From Prolixibacteraceae bacterium (GTDB taxonomy: Bacteria; Bacteroidota; Bacteroidia; Bacteroidales; Prolixibacteraceae), in NCBI GenBank assembly GCA_003506435.1, contig DOAQ01000036.1, positions 186,001 to 250,000 on the forward strand: a stretch of 64,000 bases of DNA, read 5' to 3'. The position numbers and the translations under genes were made by a program. Numbering within the stretch: position 1 is the stretch's first letter; every line of letters starts with the position of its first letter. The notes under the pieces were generated by a model. It made no database searches. It worked only from the letters and a program-made list of their open reading frames with translations, and had not been told where the DNA came from. Shown piece by piece: positions 1-8,774 of the stretch.

Positions 1-1397
1 TTGTTCCACCAGTTGATGGTATACGGATCACCCGGGCACAAACAGGCCGTTTCGCCTCCTTTTAACCAGGAGGATGCCTTGATCTTCAGTTTACCATCCC
101 GTTGATACACCGCATGAGGTTCCGCAACCTCATTGAACCGTTTTCTGTCATCCCAATAAAAACTCCCATTCTCCTTTTTGCCATATGTCAGTGTCCAGTT
201 GTAACCTGACGGCCAGGGGAATGCATGGCACCCCAGTTTCCTAGATCCCGCAATAAGATCAGTGAACTGCTCATTGGAAGGAAAAACAGGAAAATAATCC
301 GGTGTGACCCAGTTCGCCACTTTTTCCCATCCCCAATAAGCCGTAATCAACGGTATATCCTCCAGAAAATTTTTCTTCCAGTAATTATCCAACCAGTTCA
401 TAATCCTTTGAGGTTCAACAAGCCAGTCCCGATTAAACCTGACCATTGCCGGTCCGTTTTTCATCCAGACAGGAATATCCTTCCTTTGAGCATACGGCGT
501 GGCGCACCATTTTTGCTGAAGAGCCCAAGTTTTATAGATGTCAGCAGCATCACGCCAATCTGCCGGTGTAGCATTGTCAGTACCATTAAACGTGGACATG
601 ACGGCATCAAAACCCATTGTATAGGATTTCTCCCTGTAAACCTTGTATTTCCACCCCATCTGTACCCCGTCAGGCACCCGCATCATTTCAAAAATTTTCG
701 GATGTCCCTGATTATCGTAAGTAGCCGTATAAAATCCCGCACGGTCGTCATAATAACAACCAAACTGCGCTGCAAGAGTCCCGGGAAGTATGCCATTAAA
801 CATGGTTCCGTTCTTTAATTCTGCGGGTCGCCGGATAAGACCTCCTTTGGCGTTTCCAAATAAGACAGCATCATCAGCAGCATTTCCGCCGAGTGGCGTC
901 TTCAATACAACAACCGGAAACTGAACCTCTTCAAGGATCAATGTTTCAGGTATGTTTACCGACAAGTTCCAATGCGCCAGCGAATCTTTCTCTGACAGGG
1001 ATGCAGTACAGGTAACATCAACAGGATACTCGTTCATCCCGTTATAGAAAAGTGTAATTTTCCCGTTTTTCAGGTAAGCAGAAAAATTTGTTGCATCCTG
1101 GCTGGAAAGGTAGAACAGGGGACTGCCAGTGTCTGATTTTTTCGAAAATGCAAGATTGAACAAAGGGGAGGGTTGCGGGGAAATAAATTCAACTCCGCTG
1201 GAATTGTCAATAAGAGAAACTATCGCCCCTTTCTGCTTTTTGCTTATCTCCATGGTCATCTGTTCATTCCTCAAAACAATCACAGAAGTATCAGCTATTA
1301 TCTGTTCCTGAACCAGAGAAGTTGGTGTTGATCTGTTTTGAGCAAAAGCGGCAGTCAAAAGACTCCCCAGAATAAATAGTAATGAATAAGTCTTCAT
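1..1397 (-). CDS. DUF6259-type secreted glycoside-hydrolase-like protein (partial, C-terminus off the window)
   Basis: The frame is open from an ATG at 1397 to the left edge (465 codons plus 2 nt), so the C-terminus lies outside the window. It starts with a signal peptide (MKTYSLLFILGSLLTAAFAQ), placing the protein in the periplasm or at the surface. The N-terminal half looks like a beta-sandwich. The later part has aromatic-rich stretches such as YWGWEKVANW, PDYFPVFPS and PYTINWWN, as in DUF6259 proteins, which are glycosidase-like enzymes often found in PULs. The assignment is from remembered family pattern only; catalytic residues cannot be named. It starts 12 bp after the esterase stop and is read in the same direction, so it looks like a distal enzyme of PUL1. 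Confidence 0.7.
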   Translation of the reverse strand, partial: MKTYSLLFILGSLLTAAFAQNRSTPTSLVQEQIIADTSVIVLRNEQMTMEISKKQKGAIVSLIDNSSGVEFISPQPSPLFNLAFSKKSDTGSPLFYLSSQDATNFSAYLKNGKITLFYNGMNEYPVDVTCTASLSEKDSLAHWNLSVNIPETLILEEVQFPVVVLKTPLGGNAADDAVLFGNAKGGLIRRPAELKNGTMFNGILPGTLAAQFGCYYDDRAGFYTATYDNQGHPKIFEMMRVPDGVQMGWKYKVYREKSYTMGFDAVMSTFNGTDNATPADWRDAADIYKTWALQQKWCATPYAQRKDIPVWMKNGPAMVRFNRDWLVEPQRIMNWLDNYWKKNFLEDIPLITAYWGWEKVANWVTPDYFPVFPSNEQFTDLIAGSRKLGCHAFPWPSGYNWTLTYGKKENGSFYWDDRKRFNEVAEPHAVYQRDGKLKIKASSWLKGGETACLCPGDPYTINWWN

Positions 1398-1408
1398 CGA
1401 TCGTATAT

Positions 1409-2275
1409 TCAGTTTTGATGAAAAGATTGTGAAACAAAATCCAATACTTCAGGTAACGCTGAACGCCAGTATGTCCAGGTATGCCCCCCGTCGCGGACAC
1501 GGAATTCGTGGGGGATTCCTCCTTTCCGCATGGCTATGTGGATCAGCGAATTCCCTTCAAACAAAAAGTCGTCATCGCCACAGTCGATATACCAACGTAC
1601 CGCTTTTTTCTGCTCCTCCGGCATATTTTCAACCAGATATAAGGCGCTGTACCTCTGATAATATGTTTCTGCTTCCTTTTCAGTAACAGTTTCTTTTTCC
1701 CGCCGTTCCAGGTGTTCTTTTGCGGCAACCAGCGAAAGCACTCCTGCATTGGCGCTTAACGGGCATGCCGATGAAAACAGTTCCGGATGGTGCAGTGCGT
1801 AAATGAAGGTACCCCCGCCGCCCATCGACAATCCGGCAATTGCCCGGTAACGTTTTTCTCCCCTTATCCGGTATTTTCCTTCAATAAAGGGGATGAATTC
1901 TTCAAAAAAGAAATCCTCGTAACGCCAGTCCCCTTTTACCGAATTAAAGTAACCTTGTCTCCCGGCAGTGGCATCGGGCATTACAATGATCATTGGCGTA
2001 CATTTTCCCTCTTCAATGGCTTTATCAGCAATATACAAGACTTCCCCACACTGTACCCATGAAATATGACCTGCCTGGCCAGCCCCATGAAGAAGGTACA
2101 ACACCGGGTAGCTTCGCTCTGATATTTCATAATCAGGTGGTAAATAAATTGCATATTTCCTTTCGCTGTTAAGAATGGTACTCTTCATTGAAAGGTTGTC
2201 GAACACTTTGCCATTCTGGGCAAATAATATGGTAGAAATCAAGATACCGAACAGAAACAGAAGTACTTTTTTCAT
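1409..2275 (-). CDS. Secreted esterase, esterase D / acetyl-xylan esterase-like
   Basis: A 288-residue alpha/beta hydrolase of the putative esterase (PF00756) type. A signal peptide covers residues 1-20 (ending LFAQ). LLHGAG (about 61-66) is the oxyanion-side loop and GLSMGG holds the nucleophile Ser150. Acidic residues near 232-243 (DCGDDD) and the His in DGGHTW near 265 complete a plausible triad. Relatives remove acetyl or feruloyl groups from plant-type polysaccharides, so deacylation of the PUL1 glycan in the periplasm is the likely role. The ATG at 2275 places the signal peptide correctly. It lies 46 bp after the sialate-esterase gene and 12 bp before the DUF6259-type gene, consistent with one transcript. 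The substrate cannot be read from sequence. Confidence 0.85.
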   Translation of the reverse strand: MKKVLLFLFGILISTILFAQNGKVFDNLSMKSTILNSERKYAIYLPPDYEISERSYPVLYLLHGAGQAGHISWVQCGEVLYIADKAIEEGKCTPMIIVMPDATAGRQGYFNSVKGDWRYEDFFFEEFIPFIEGKYRIRGEKRYRAIAGLSMGGGGTFIYALHHPELFSSACPLSANAGVLSLVAAKEHLERREKETVTEKEAETYYQRYSALYLVENMPEEQKKAVRWYIDCGDDDFLFEGNSLIHIAMRKGGIPHEFRVRDGGHTWTYWRSALPEVLDFVSQSFHQN

Positions 2276-2321
2276 GGTTAATTTGTGTTAGGTATTTATG
2301 CAGGTTGTGGTTTTATTAGAA

Positions 2322-3761
2322 TTATTTGTCCCAAGTATCAGTACGGAAAGATGAAGCAGGCAATCCCTCTGTGTTATACAGATCTCCGGTTACAAAATTT
2401 TTAAAGGCATAACGAACGGCAACCGGTTCGGCAACCAATTCGGAGAAAAGCGTAACCCCTTCTTTTGTAATAAATGCTTTTGCGGGATAGAATTGTTTAT
2501 TCTTGCCCGCAACCTCAAAGTTTTCAAGTTCTTTTCCAAATGAGGTCAGCCCATTTTCGGCATGATCAAATGTCAGGTTAACCAATCGTCCTTCAATAAC
2601 CATTTCCTTCAGAACAGGACCTGAAAATTGGATACCTTTCATCCCGTAAGTTCCAGAGAGGGACAGATAAGCAAGTCTTTCGCCCACGACTTTTTTGTTA
2701 CCCGGATGGATGTTATCCTTCTCTCCGGCATCCAACAAACAAACCATCCCACTGTTATTAATTGTTGATGATGCTTTTAATTGGGCTTCTCTGAGAAATG
2801 CAGAGTTTATATTCGGACCATAGTTATTTGGACCATACTCAAAAGGAGCAATCTGTACATAATAAAACGGGAAATTACCTATCGCCCATTCTTCCCTCCA
2901 GTTCTCTACCAATCCCTGCATTAGTTTCATGTACTGTTCGGGCCTTCTTACATTATCTTCTCCCTGATACCATATAACACCTCTGATAGAAAATCCCTTC
3001 ATGGGATTGACCATCCCATTAAAAAGTATAGAGGGTGTTTTGGGCCATTTTTCATTTAGCTTTTCTGTTTCTGTTTTGTTAGGAAATGTTACAAAATCAA
3101 ATTTCTTGATCCCATTCTCTCCCATCCATGCTTCAATAGTTGTTCCCCCCCAACTTGAATTGATCAGCCCAACAGGGACTTTCAATGTCCGCTGTAGCAT
3201 TTCCCCAAAAAAATAGGCAACAGCACTAAAGCCGGATGTAGTTCCCGGTTCACATTCCTTCCATATCCCTTGCAGTTCACTAACCGGTTCCAGACTGGTT
3301 TTTCGCCCCACCGTAAAAAGCCGGATGGATTTATTTGCAGAGTTGGCAATAGATGCATTGGAATTAAAAACCGGCGAGTTTAAGCCTCCTTTTAATGTCA
3401 TTCCCATGTTAGACTGTCCGGAACAGAACCACACCTCACCGATCAATACATTGTCCAAAACCAACCGCTTACTGTCTGAAATAATAATTTGGTAAGGACC
3501 TCCCGCTTGGGGAGTGGCAATTTTTATACTCCACGACCCATCACTGCCGGATTTGCCAATATACTTTTTGTTATTCCATGAGGTTGTTACCGCTATAGTT
3601 TTTTGCGGAGTTGCTTTACCCCATAGTTTGACTTGTGCCTGCTGCTGTAAAACCATGTTGTCTCCGAATAGGAAGGGAAGTTTTATTTCTCCGGATGCGG
3701 AGAATGATAGTACAGTTAAAAAAAGGACAGACAACCTTAAAAAATTAAAAACCTTTCTCAT
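2322..3761 (-). CDS. Sialate O-acetylesterase family protein (SGNH/GDSL)
   Basis: A 479-residue secreted esterase with a signal peptide ending near residue 24. GQSNM (115-119) supplies the nucleophile Ser117. WYQGEDN (about 270) is the typical mid-block, and DNIHPGNK (about 349) supplies Asp and His. The early LPFLFGDNMVLQQ and KLWG stretches match the beta-sandwich of the family. Members remove O-acetyl esters from sialic acid or, often in PULs, from acetylated plant polysaccharides. The family name therefore does not prove sialic acid as substrate. It lies 29 bp after the beta-helix gene in the PUL1 enzyme block. With the neighbouring esterase it points to an acylated substrate. Confidence 0.88.
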   Translation of the reverse strand: MRKVFNFLRLSVLFLTVLSFSASGEIKLPFLFGDNMVLQQQAQVKLWGKATPQKTIAVTTSWNNKKYIGKSGSDGSWSIKIATPQAGGPYQIIISDSKRLVLDNVLIGEVWFCSGQSNMGMTLKGGLNSPVFNSNASIANSANKSIRLFTVGRKTSLEPVSELQGIWKECEPGTTSGFSAVAYFFGEMLQRTLKVPVGLINSSWGGTTIEAWMGENGIKKFDFVTFPNKTETEKLNEKWPKTPSILFNGMVNPMKGFSIRGVIWYQGEDNVRRPEQYMKLMQGLVENWREEWAIGNFPFYYVQIAPFEYGPNNYGPNINSAFLREAQLKASSTINNSGMVCLLDAGEKDNIHPGNKKVVGERLAYLSLSGTYGMKGIQFSGPVLKEMVIEGRLVNLTFDHAENGLTSFGKELENFEVAGKNKQFYPAKAFITKEGVTLFSELVAEPVAVRYAFKNFVTGDLYNTEGLPASSFRTDTWDK

Positions 3762-3790
3762 TTCAAATCATGCTTATTTGTTTGAATTAA

Positions 3791-6700
3791 TTATAAAACT
3801 ATAATCTTCACCACTTTACAAATTCCAGCCTCATTTTCTGCTTTTATAAAGTAAATTCCACTCGTGAATACATTTCGGTTAACTGTTATGGGCAATCCTT
3901 CCAGTTCTTCGGGGTCCACCTTCCTTTTAAATACTTGTCTGCCTGTTAAATCGGAAATTGACAAATAAACCGGTCCGCGAGGGTCGAACCCTTTCAACAA
4001 AATAGTCAGGTCTTTGTCTGAAACCGGATTGGGAAACGGCATGACAATGGCATTCGGCGAATCTTTTAACTGATCAATCCCGTTAGGTTGCACTGAATTG
4101 CCGTAAACTTCAATTTCAAATAACCTGACATAGATATTTTCGACTTTGGTAATATACAGCCTGACTTTGTTTGCAATAACAGGTTCAAAATTTCTCTCAT
4201 AGGTGGCATCTGTATTCCCGGTTTCAGAGATGATCGTTACCCATTTAGAGCCATCCCAGTATTGAAACTCGAAATCTTCATTAGTCTGGCCATAATAAGT
4301 TGTACCACCAAGCTCTGCTCCTGTCCAGGTTGCGATACCTGTAATGTTACAATCCCGTTCCAGGTCAATTTCGATCCATTGTGGTAAGACGGATACTGCT
4401 ACCCCTCCATACCACCTGCTTGCGTTGCTCACTTTATCGCCATCAACCGCATTGGAACCGGGATAATCTGTATTATACGCACTAACTGTAACCGGCCTGT
4501 TCAATGCAAGGTTTACCAGAGTAGTAGAAGATGATACGGTAACCGTACAACTTGCCTTTTTTGTCCCGTCGGGTGATGAAACGGCGATGGTTGCAGTTCC
4601 GGGCGAAATACCGGTAACTTTTCCTGAATTGTTTACCGATGCAACACCTGTATTATCCGAACCCCAGACCATTGCATCGCAAACATTGGCAGGGGTAACG
4701 GTTGCCGTTAATTGCGATTGCATGTCGGTTTTCAGTTCAAGTGTGGAATGGTCAAGATTTATAGAGGTAACAGCAGGGCTAATAACATTTATTGTGCTAC
4801 TCGCCATCTTGTCACCGCTTTGGCTTCTCGCTGTAATTACAGCAGTACCACACCCCGTCCCGGTCACCAATCCTTTGGTGTCGACTGTCGCTGCCAAGGG
4901 ATTTGAAGAGTTCCAGTTTAATTTCTGCTCTGTTGCATCCGCAGGATGAACAGTTGCGACAAGCTGTTGGGATAAACCATTAATAAGTGTTACTGTGCCC
5001 GGGCTCAGGGTTAATCCATCGACAGCAATTTCAGTATATTTTGAATCGGTAAGTACAACAGAATCTTTTGGATTGGCCACTACATAGTTTGTGGCAGCGG
5101 CATCCAGCATAAGAACAATAGGTTCATTTTTTTCTGCAGTTCCATCATTCACTGGTGTTACAGTTATGTCTGCTGACCTGTTGTTGGCCGGTATGACGAC
5201 TGTACCCGGCAGGTTCTGAAAGTCGGTCCCGTTCGTTGCATCGCCTGTATTGGCCCGAACAGAATAATTCACTGTCAGGGCAGAATTATAACCCACTCCT
5301 GACACGCGGGTTATGGTGAAAACATTGGAAGCCTGATCGGTTTCGGCAACAAATTTTGTATTGGCAGTAATGGCCACCAATGGTTTGGTTTCATCGTAAG
5401 CGCTGTTGACAAGGACTGAATTGGCATCTACGGCCTTGTCTGCAAAACCATTATTGGGATTATTGAGATGTGCGCTTTGCCATCCTGCCAGGTCGAGGGC
5501 AGGCGTTACATTGTTTTGTCGTTGTTCCCGAGAAAAGAAAGCGCTGGCACCGGGATAGAAATAGCGGTTATAATTGGTACTGCCGCTCAATCCATCGAAT
5601 AAAGAATACCAGCCCCCTTTTAGTGTTGCAACTACAACGCCATTATCGTTTACCGCATCAATGGTTTCGCCATCACGCGAATTATAGGCATACGAATACA
5701 AAGGTTTTTCCGAAGCCTGTGAAGCAATGACATTGTTTTGAAACATCACGTTGCGTATTTCGCCCCGTTTATCCTGATGGCAGCTAACCTGAATTTCATT
5801 ATCATAAATCAGGCTTCCTTCTACATAAACATTTTCGCTGGATGCAATTCTGATGCCATGGCCTTCAAGAGAAGGATGATAGGTAGCCATGTCCGGGACA
5901 GGACGGTTATGTGCCGACACGCAACGTATCACTTTAACGGTAGGGCGTACGCCAAGGTTGGGTATTCCATAAGTTCCGGCTGTTCCGGTCCCCATTCCTT
6001 CATAATTATTTTCCACCGAATTGTTGTCTTCCATATAATATCCACTACCGGAATTTCCTGTCGAAACGCTTTCCACGATTGAGCAATCCACATTGCCGGT
6101 GTCCCACCAAAGGCCGCGTACACTATTGTTATTGGATTCGGTACGATAAATTGTGGTATTGGTACAATACAACAGTTTGCTGGCGCAGGCCGACCAGTCG
6201 GGGTAAGCGATAATTTCGGCATGACGGCTGTTGCCATTTAATTTGCACTCCGACAAAAGGCTATTGGTTAAGTACGACAGGACTACCCCTGCCTCTCCGT
6301 TTCCTGACCATTCCACCCGTCTGAACAAGACATTCTGGTTGACACCACTGCCGCCATATACAGACATTGCGCTATTATGACATTTTATAAACCTGCAGTC
6401 CTCGATCAGCAAATTATTCTGGCGCATAATTATAACCGGATTGCCGCCGGTAGCGTGCTGAAAAGTAAGATTTCGAATAATTACACTGTTTGTTGTAGCG
6501 TTTGCAGGGCAGGATAGCTGAAGCAATCCACTTTTAGTGGTTACTTCCACCAGATTGCCTGATGCATTCAGGTCAAATGATGAGCTATAGGATGAAGGGA
6601 GTTTAATGGTGATTTTGCCCGGTGTTGATCCAACTGCGTCGGTCACCCAGAATGCGCCTTCTCCAGAAGTAAGCCTTGCTCCGTTGGCATTGGCAGGTAA

Positions 6701-7294
6701 AGGCGCTTCCCCCGAGAAGGTATTTATATTAGTATAACCCGTTGGAGGGTTGAGTTGATAAAAAGTCTGTCCGTTTAGATGTACCAACTCTCGACGAACA
6801 AAAGCATCGCTTACCGCTTTGTACAATCCGGTTGGACGGGCAGGCACACCCCAGGCATAAGGCCAGTCTTTGGACCAGGTTCCATCGGCATTCTTTGTCC
6901 AGCCACCCGACCAGTTTTCTGAAGCAGAAATAATGACATCGCCCGTATTGTGTGGATTTGAAGAATCCCAACCTGCACCTTCAATAACCAGGGGGGCGTT
7001 TGTTGTCTCTGCATATAAGGCCCACGTATAAGTGTCAGCAGGTACTCCTTCCCGGTAGGTCCCGGCAGCTATGATCACCTTGACCCCTGTACCCGTTTTT
7101 TTTATATTCATCGCCTCGGACAGCGCTTTCTTTATTGAAGCATATGGCGAATATATCGACCCGATACCGAAATCACTCCCAGTGGTACTTACATAGATTT
7201 TTTGCAATCTGGATTCATCGAATGGCTGGTATTGAGAAAAGCCATCCAGAGTAACCAGAATAAACAGACAAAAAAACAACAAACATTTTCTCAT
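3791..7294 (-). CDS. Multidomain right-handed beta-helix protein with Calx-beta, two Ig-like, discoidin and T9SS sorting domains
   Basis: The frame opens at 7330, but the ATG at 7294 begins a clean signal peptide (MRKCLLFFCLFILVTLDGFSQ). That start gives 1167 residues. Domain order, numbered from the 7330 frame: a parallel beta-helix from about 40 to 640; a Calx-beta unit about 660-762; two bacterial Ig-like (Big_2) units about 762-850 and 853-935; an F5/8 type C discoidin domain about 940-1077 (begins LALNRPVTVSA); and a C-terminal T9SS type A sorting domain from about 1093 (FPNPVSDKD ... GIYFIK). The tail means export by the Por secretion system and surface attachment. The helix may be a lyase or glycosidase, with discoidin as glycan binder. 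The catalytic activity cannot be assigned. Confidence 0.85.
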   Translation of the reverse strand: MRKCLLFFCLFILVTLDGFSQYQPFDESRLQKIYVSTTGSDFGIGSIYSPYASIKKALSEAMNIKKTGTGVKVIIAAGTYREGVPADTYTWALYAETTNAPLVIEGAGWDSSNPHNTGDVIISASENWSGGWTKNADGTWSKDWPYAWGVPARPTGLYKAVSDAFVRRELVHLNGQTFYQLNPPTGYTNINTFSGEAPLPANANGARLTSGEGAFWVTDAVGSTPGKITIKLPSSYSSSFDLNASGNLVEVTTKSGLLQLSCPANATTNSVIIRNLTFQHATGGNPVIIMRQNNLLIEDCRFIKCHNSAMSVYGGSGVNQNVLFRRVEWSGNGEAGVVLSYLTNSLLSECKLNGNSRHAEIIAYPDWSACASKLLYCTNTTIYRTESNNNSVRGLWWDTGNVDCSIVESVSTGNSGSGYYMEDNNSVENNYEGMGTGTAGTYGIPNLGVRPTVKVIRCVSAHNRPVPDMATYHPSLEGHGIRIASSENVYVEGSLIYDNEIQVSCHQDKRGEIRNVMFQNNVIASQASEKPLYSYAYNSRDGETIDAVNDNGVVVATLKGGWYSLFDGLSGSTNYNRYFYPGASAFFSREQRQNNVTPALDLAGWQSAHLNNPNNGFADKAVDANSVLVNSAYDETKPLVAITANTKFVAETDQASNVFTITRVSGVGYNSALTVNYSVRANTGDATNGTDFQNLPGTVVIPANNRSADITVTPVNDGTAEKNEPIVLMLDAAATNYVVANPKDSVVLTDSKYTEIAVDGLTLSPGTVTLINGLSQQLVATVHPADATEQKLNWNSSNPLAATVDTKGLVTGTGCGTAVITARSQSGDKMASSTINVISPAVTSINLDHSTLELKTDMQSQLTATVTPANVCDAMVWGSDNTGVASVNNSGKVTGISPGTATIAVSSPDGTKKASCTVTVSSSTTLVNLALNRPVTVSAYNTDYPGSNAVDGDKVSNASRWYGGVAVSVLPQWIEIDLERDCNITGIATWTGAELGGTTYYGQTNEDFEFQYWDGSKWVTIISETGNTDATYERNFEPVIANKVRLYITKVENIYVRLFEIEVYGNSVQPNGIDQLKDSPNAIVMPFPNPVSDKDLTILLKGFDPRGPVYLSISDLTGRQVFKRKVDPEELEGLPITVNRNVFTSGIYFIKAENEAGICKVVKIIVL

Positions 7295-7433
7295 GGTAGT
7301 TTTTGGTTTAGTTTTTATGAAAATCTTCATTGACTATATTTTCAAATTAAATTTTCATATTCTTTGAATATGATTCGTCTTATATTCAAAGAACTTATAA
7401 CATAGTTCATCCAGCGTTTTTGCATTCAACAAA

Positions 7434-8603
7434 TTACTTCCCGAAAACAACCTTTCGGATAGCTTTGAGGTAAGCCCCTTCCGGGTCGTCCTTACAGGGT
7501 ACAAGCCATCCACCCTCGCCAATTTCATTCCAGGCATAGATCATCGCAAGCCGCTCTTTGGTTGTTTTTTCCGGATTGGCTTCTATCCAGTCGGCCATAC
7601 TTTCCATGTATTGTTCAAATTCAGCCGGAGTACCCCTTGCGAAATGGGTTTCAACCGTCACTCCCCTGCCATCAGGAAACGGAGGTTCCCAGGGACTGCG
7701 ATCCCAACCCGATGTTAAACAGGGAATGTAAGGCATATCCGGAAGATTGATACTGTTCCAGACCGAAATATTCCTGTCAGCCAGATACTTGAAAGGATAA
7801 AGATCGGTTAGATTTAGCTGCTTGTTATTGTAATAATAGGGTTTGAAATTATATAGGGTTTGCCCGTGAAAGCCATTTTCGGCAGTACAAGTTTTGAGAC
7901 CCACAACAAATACTCCGGGATAACCGGCTTTCTTTGATGCTTCCTGAAGATAGTCCAACCCTTCTTTTTCCGTTTTACCAGGACTCCAGATCATGAAGAC
8001 AGGTTTGCCTCCAACTTTCAGGTAACGGGGATGCTTGAAATAAGTCTTGATACAGAAATCAGCAACCTGTTTACATAGGTCGGTACCCACTATCATAGAA
8101 CTGGTGTTAAAGTCGTTTACCAATAAAAGGCAAAATTCCATCTTCGAATTGTTTTTTGCCTTCATAAACAGGTGCGTTTCGAGGTTGTACGAATAACTCA
8201 AAATTAGTGGAATATCGAGTTTTCCGTTCGCATTTTTCGCGTACCAACAAAACGAAAAAAACGCGATCCCGTTATCGGCAGCAAGGTCGATCTGCTGTTC
8301 CATTATTTCCTGTGAATCATCCCTCCAGCCCCATATCGGTTCACGTCCGGAATAAGTGGTGGTCAGTAGTTTTGAAATTTCGGTTGGCATCCCTTTGGCC
8401 CAGGCATTTTCCGGCTTTCCATCATCATAACCGCATTTGCCTGACCATCCGCTATAACAATAAGCGCCGGGTTTAATTCGCCCGTTCCACTCTTGTACAA
8501 CAAGGTCATCAGGGACAGTATCCTCAGAAACAGTATCCTTAGAGCAGCAATACAACGACAATAGCACAGTTATGAATATTGTTTTTACTACCAACTGTTT
8601 CAT
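7434..8603 (-). CDS. Glycoside hydrolase family 99 / WbsX-like lipoprotein
   Basis: The frame extends to a TTG at 8633, but that codon lies inside the terminal repeat of the adjacent 137-bp element. The ATG at 8603 starts a good export signal (MKQLVVKTIF...), giving 389 residues. LSLYCCSKD suggests a lipoprotein cleavage site. YSGWSGKCGYDDGKPE, the long IDLAADNGIAFFSFCWY block and the late YAWNEIGEGGWLVP motif match the GH99-like/WbsX family, whose GH99 members are endo-alpha-mannanases; others in PULs act on different glycans. The substrate is unknown. It is the first enzyme gene after the SusCD block and is separated from it by the MITE-like element. Confidence 0.75.
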   Translation of the reverse strand: MKQLVVKTIFITVLLSLYCCSKDTVSEDTVPDDLVVQEWNGRIKPGAYCYSGWSGKCGYDDGKPENAWAKGMPTEISKLLTTTYSGREPIWGWRDDSQEIMEQQIDLAADNGIAFFSFCWYAKNANGKLDIPLILSYSYNLETHLFMKAKNNSKMEFCLLLVNDFNTSSMIVGTDLCKQVADFCIKTYFKHPRYLKVGGKPVFMIWSPGKTEKEGLDYLQEASKKAGYPGVFVVGLKTCTAENGFHGQTLYNFKPYYYNNKQLNLTDLYPFKYLADRNISVWNSINLPDMPYIPCLTSGWDRSPWEPPFPDGRGVTVETHFARGTPAEFEQYMESMADWIEANPEKTTKERLAMIYAWNEIGEGGWLVPCKDDPEGAYLKAIRKVVFGK

Positions 8604-8618
8604 TTTGTAAACTGTTAT

Positions 8619-8755
8619 TAAGAGGCTGTCCAAAAAGTCTGTGGTCGCGTCATCCCGAACTTGTTTCGGGATCTCATCTTTCTAATAATCAGACCCTGAA
8701 ATAAATTCAGGGTGACGCGAATTATGGATTTTAGAACTTTTTGGACAGCCTCTTA
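8619..8755. mobile_element. MITE-like 137-bp element with perfect 20-bp terminal inverted repeats
   Basis: Positions 8619-8638 and 8736-8755 are perfect inverted repeats (TAAGAGGCTGTCCAAAAAGT and its complement). The outermost TA on each side could be a TA target duplication, as for IS630/mariner-type transposons, but it is also part of the palindrome. Inside, CGCGTCA (8646-8652) pairs with TGACGCG (8713-8719). Two hairpins lie between them: 8652-8659 with 8665-8672, and 8693-8700 with 8706-8713. The whole folds as a cloverleaf. No ORF fits inside, so it would need a transposase elsewhere. It lies in the PUL1 transcript between the DUF1735 lipoprotein and the GH99-like gene. Confidence 0.8.
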
Positions 8756-8774
8756 TAAGTTAAAAGAACAGATA

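Noticed and set aside
225..818. 197-codon plus-strand frame
   Set aside because: It is antisense to the partial DUF6259-type gene, whose minus-strand frame has a signal peptide and family pattern.
8604..8633. TTG start extending the GH99-like gene
   Set aside because: The codon lies inside the terminal repeat of the 137-bp element; the ATG at 8603 starts a proper export signal.
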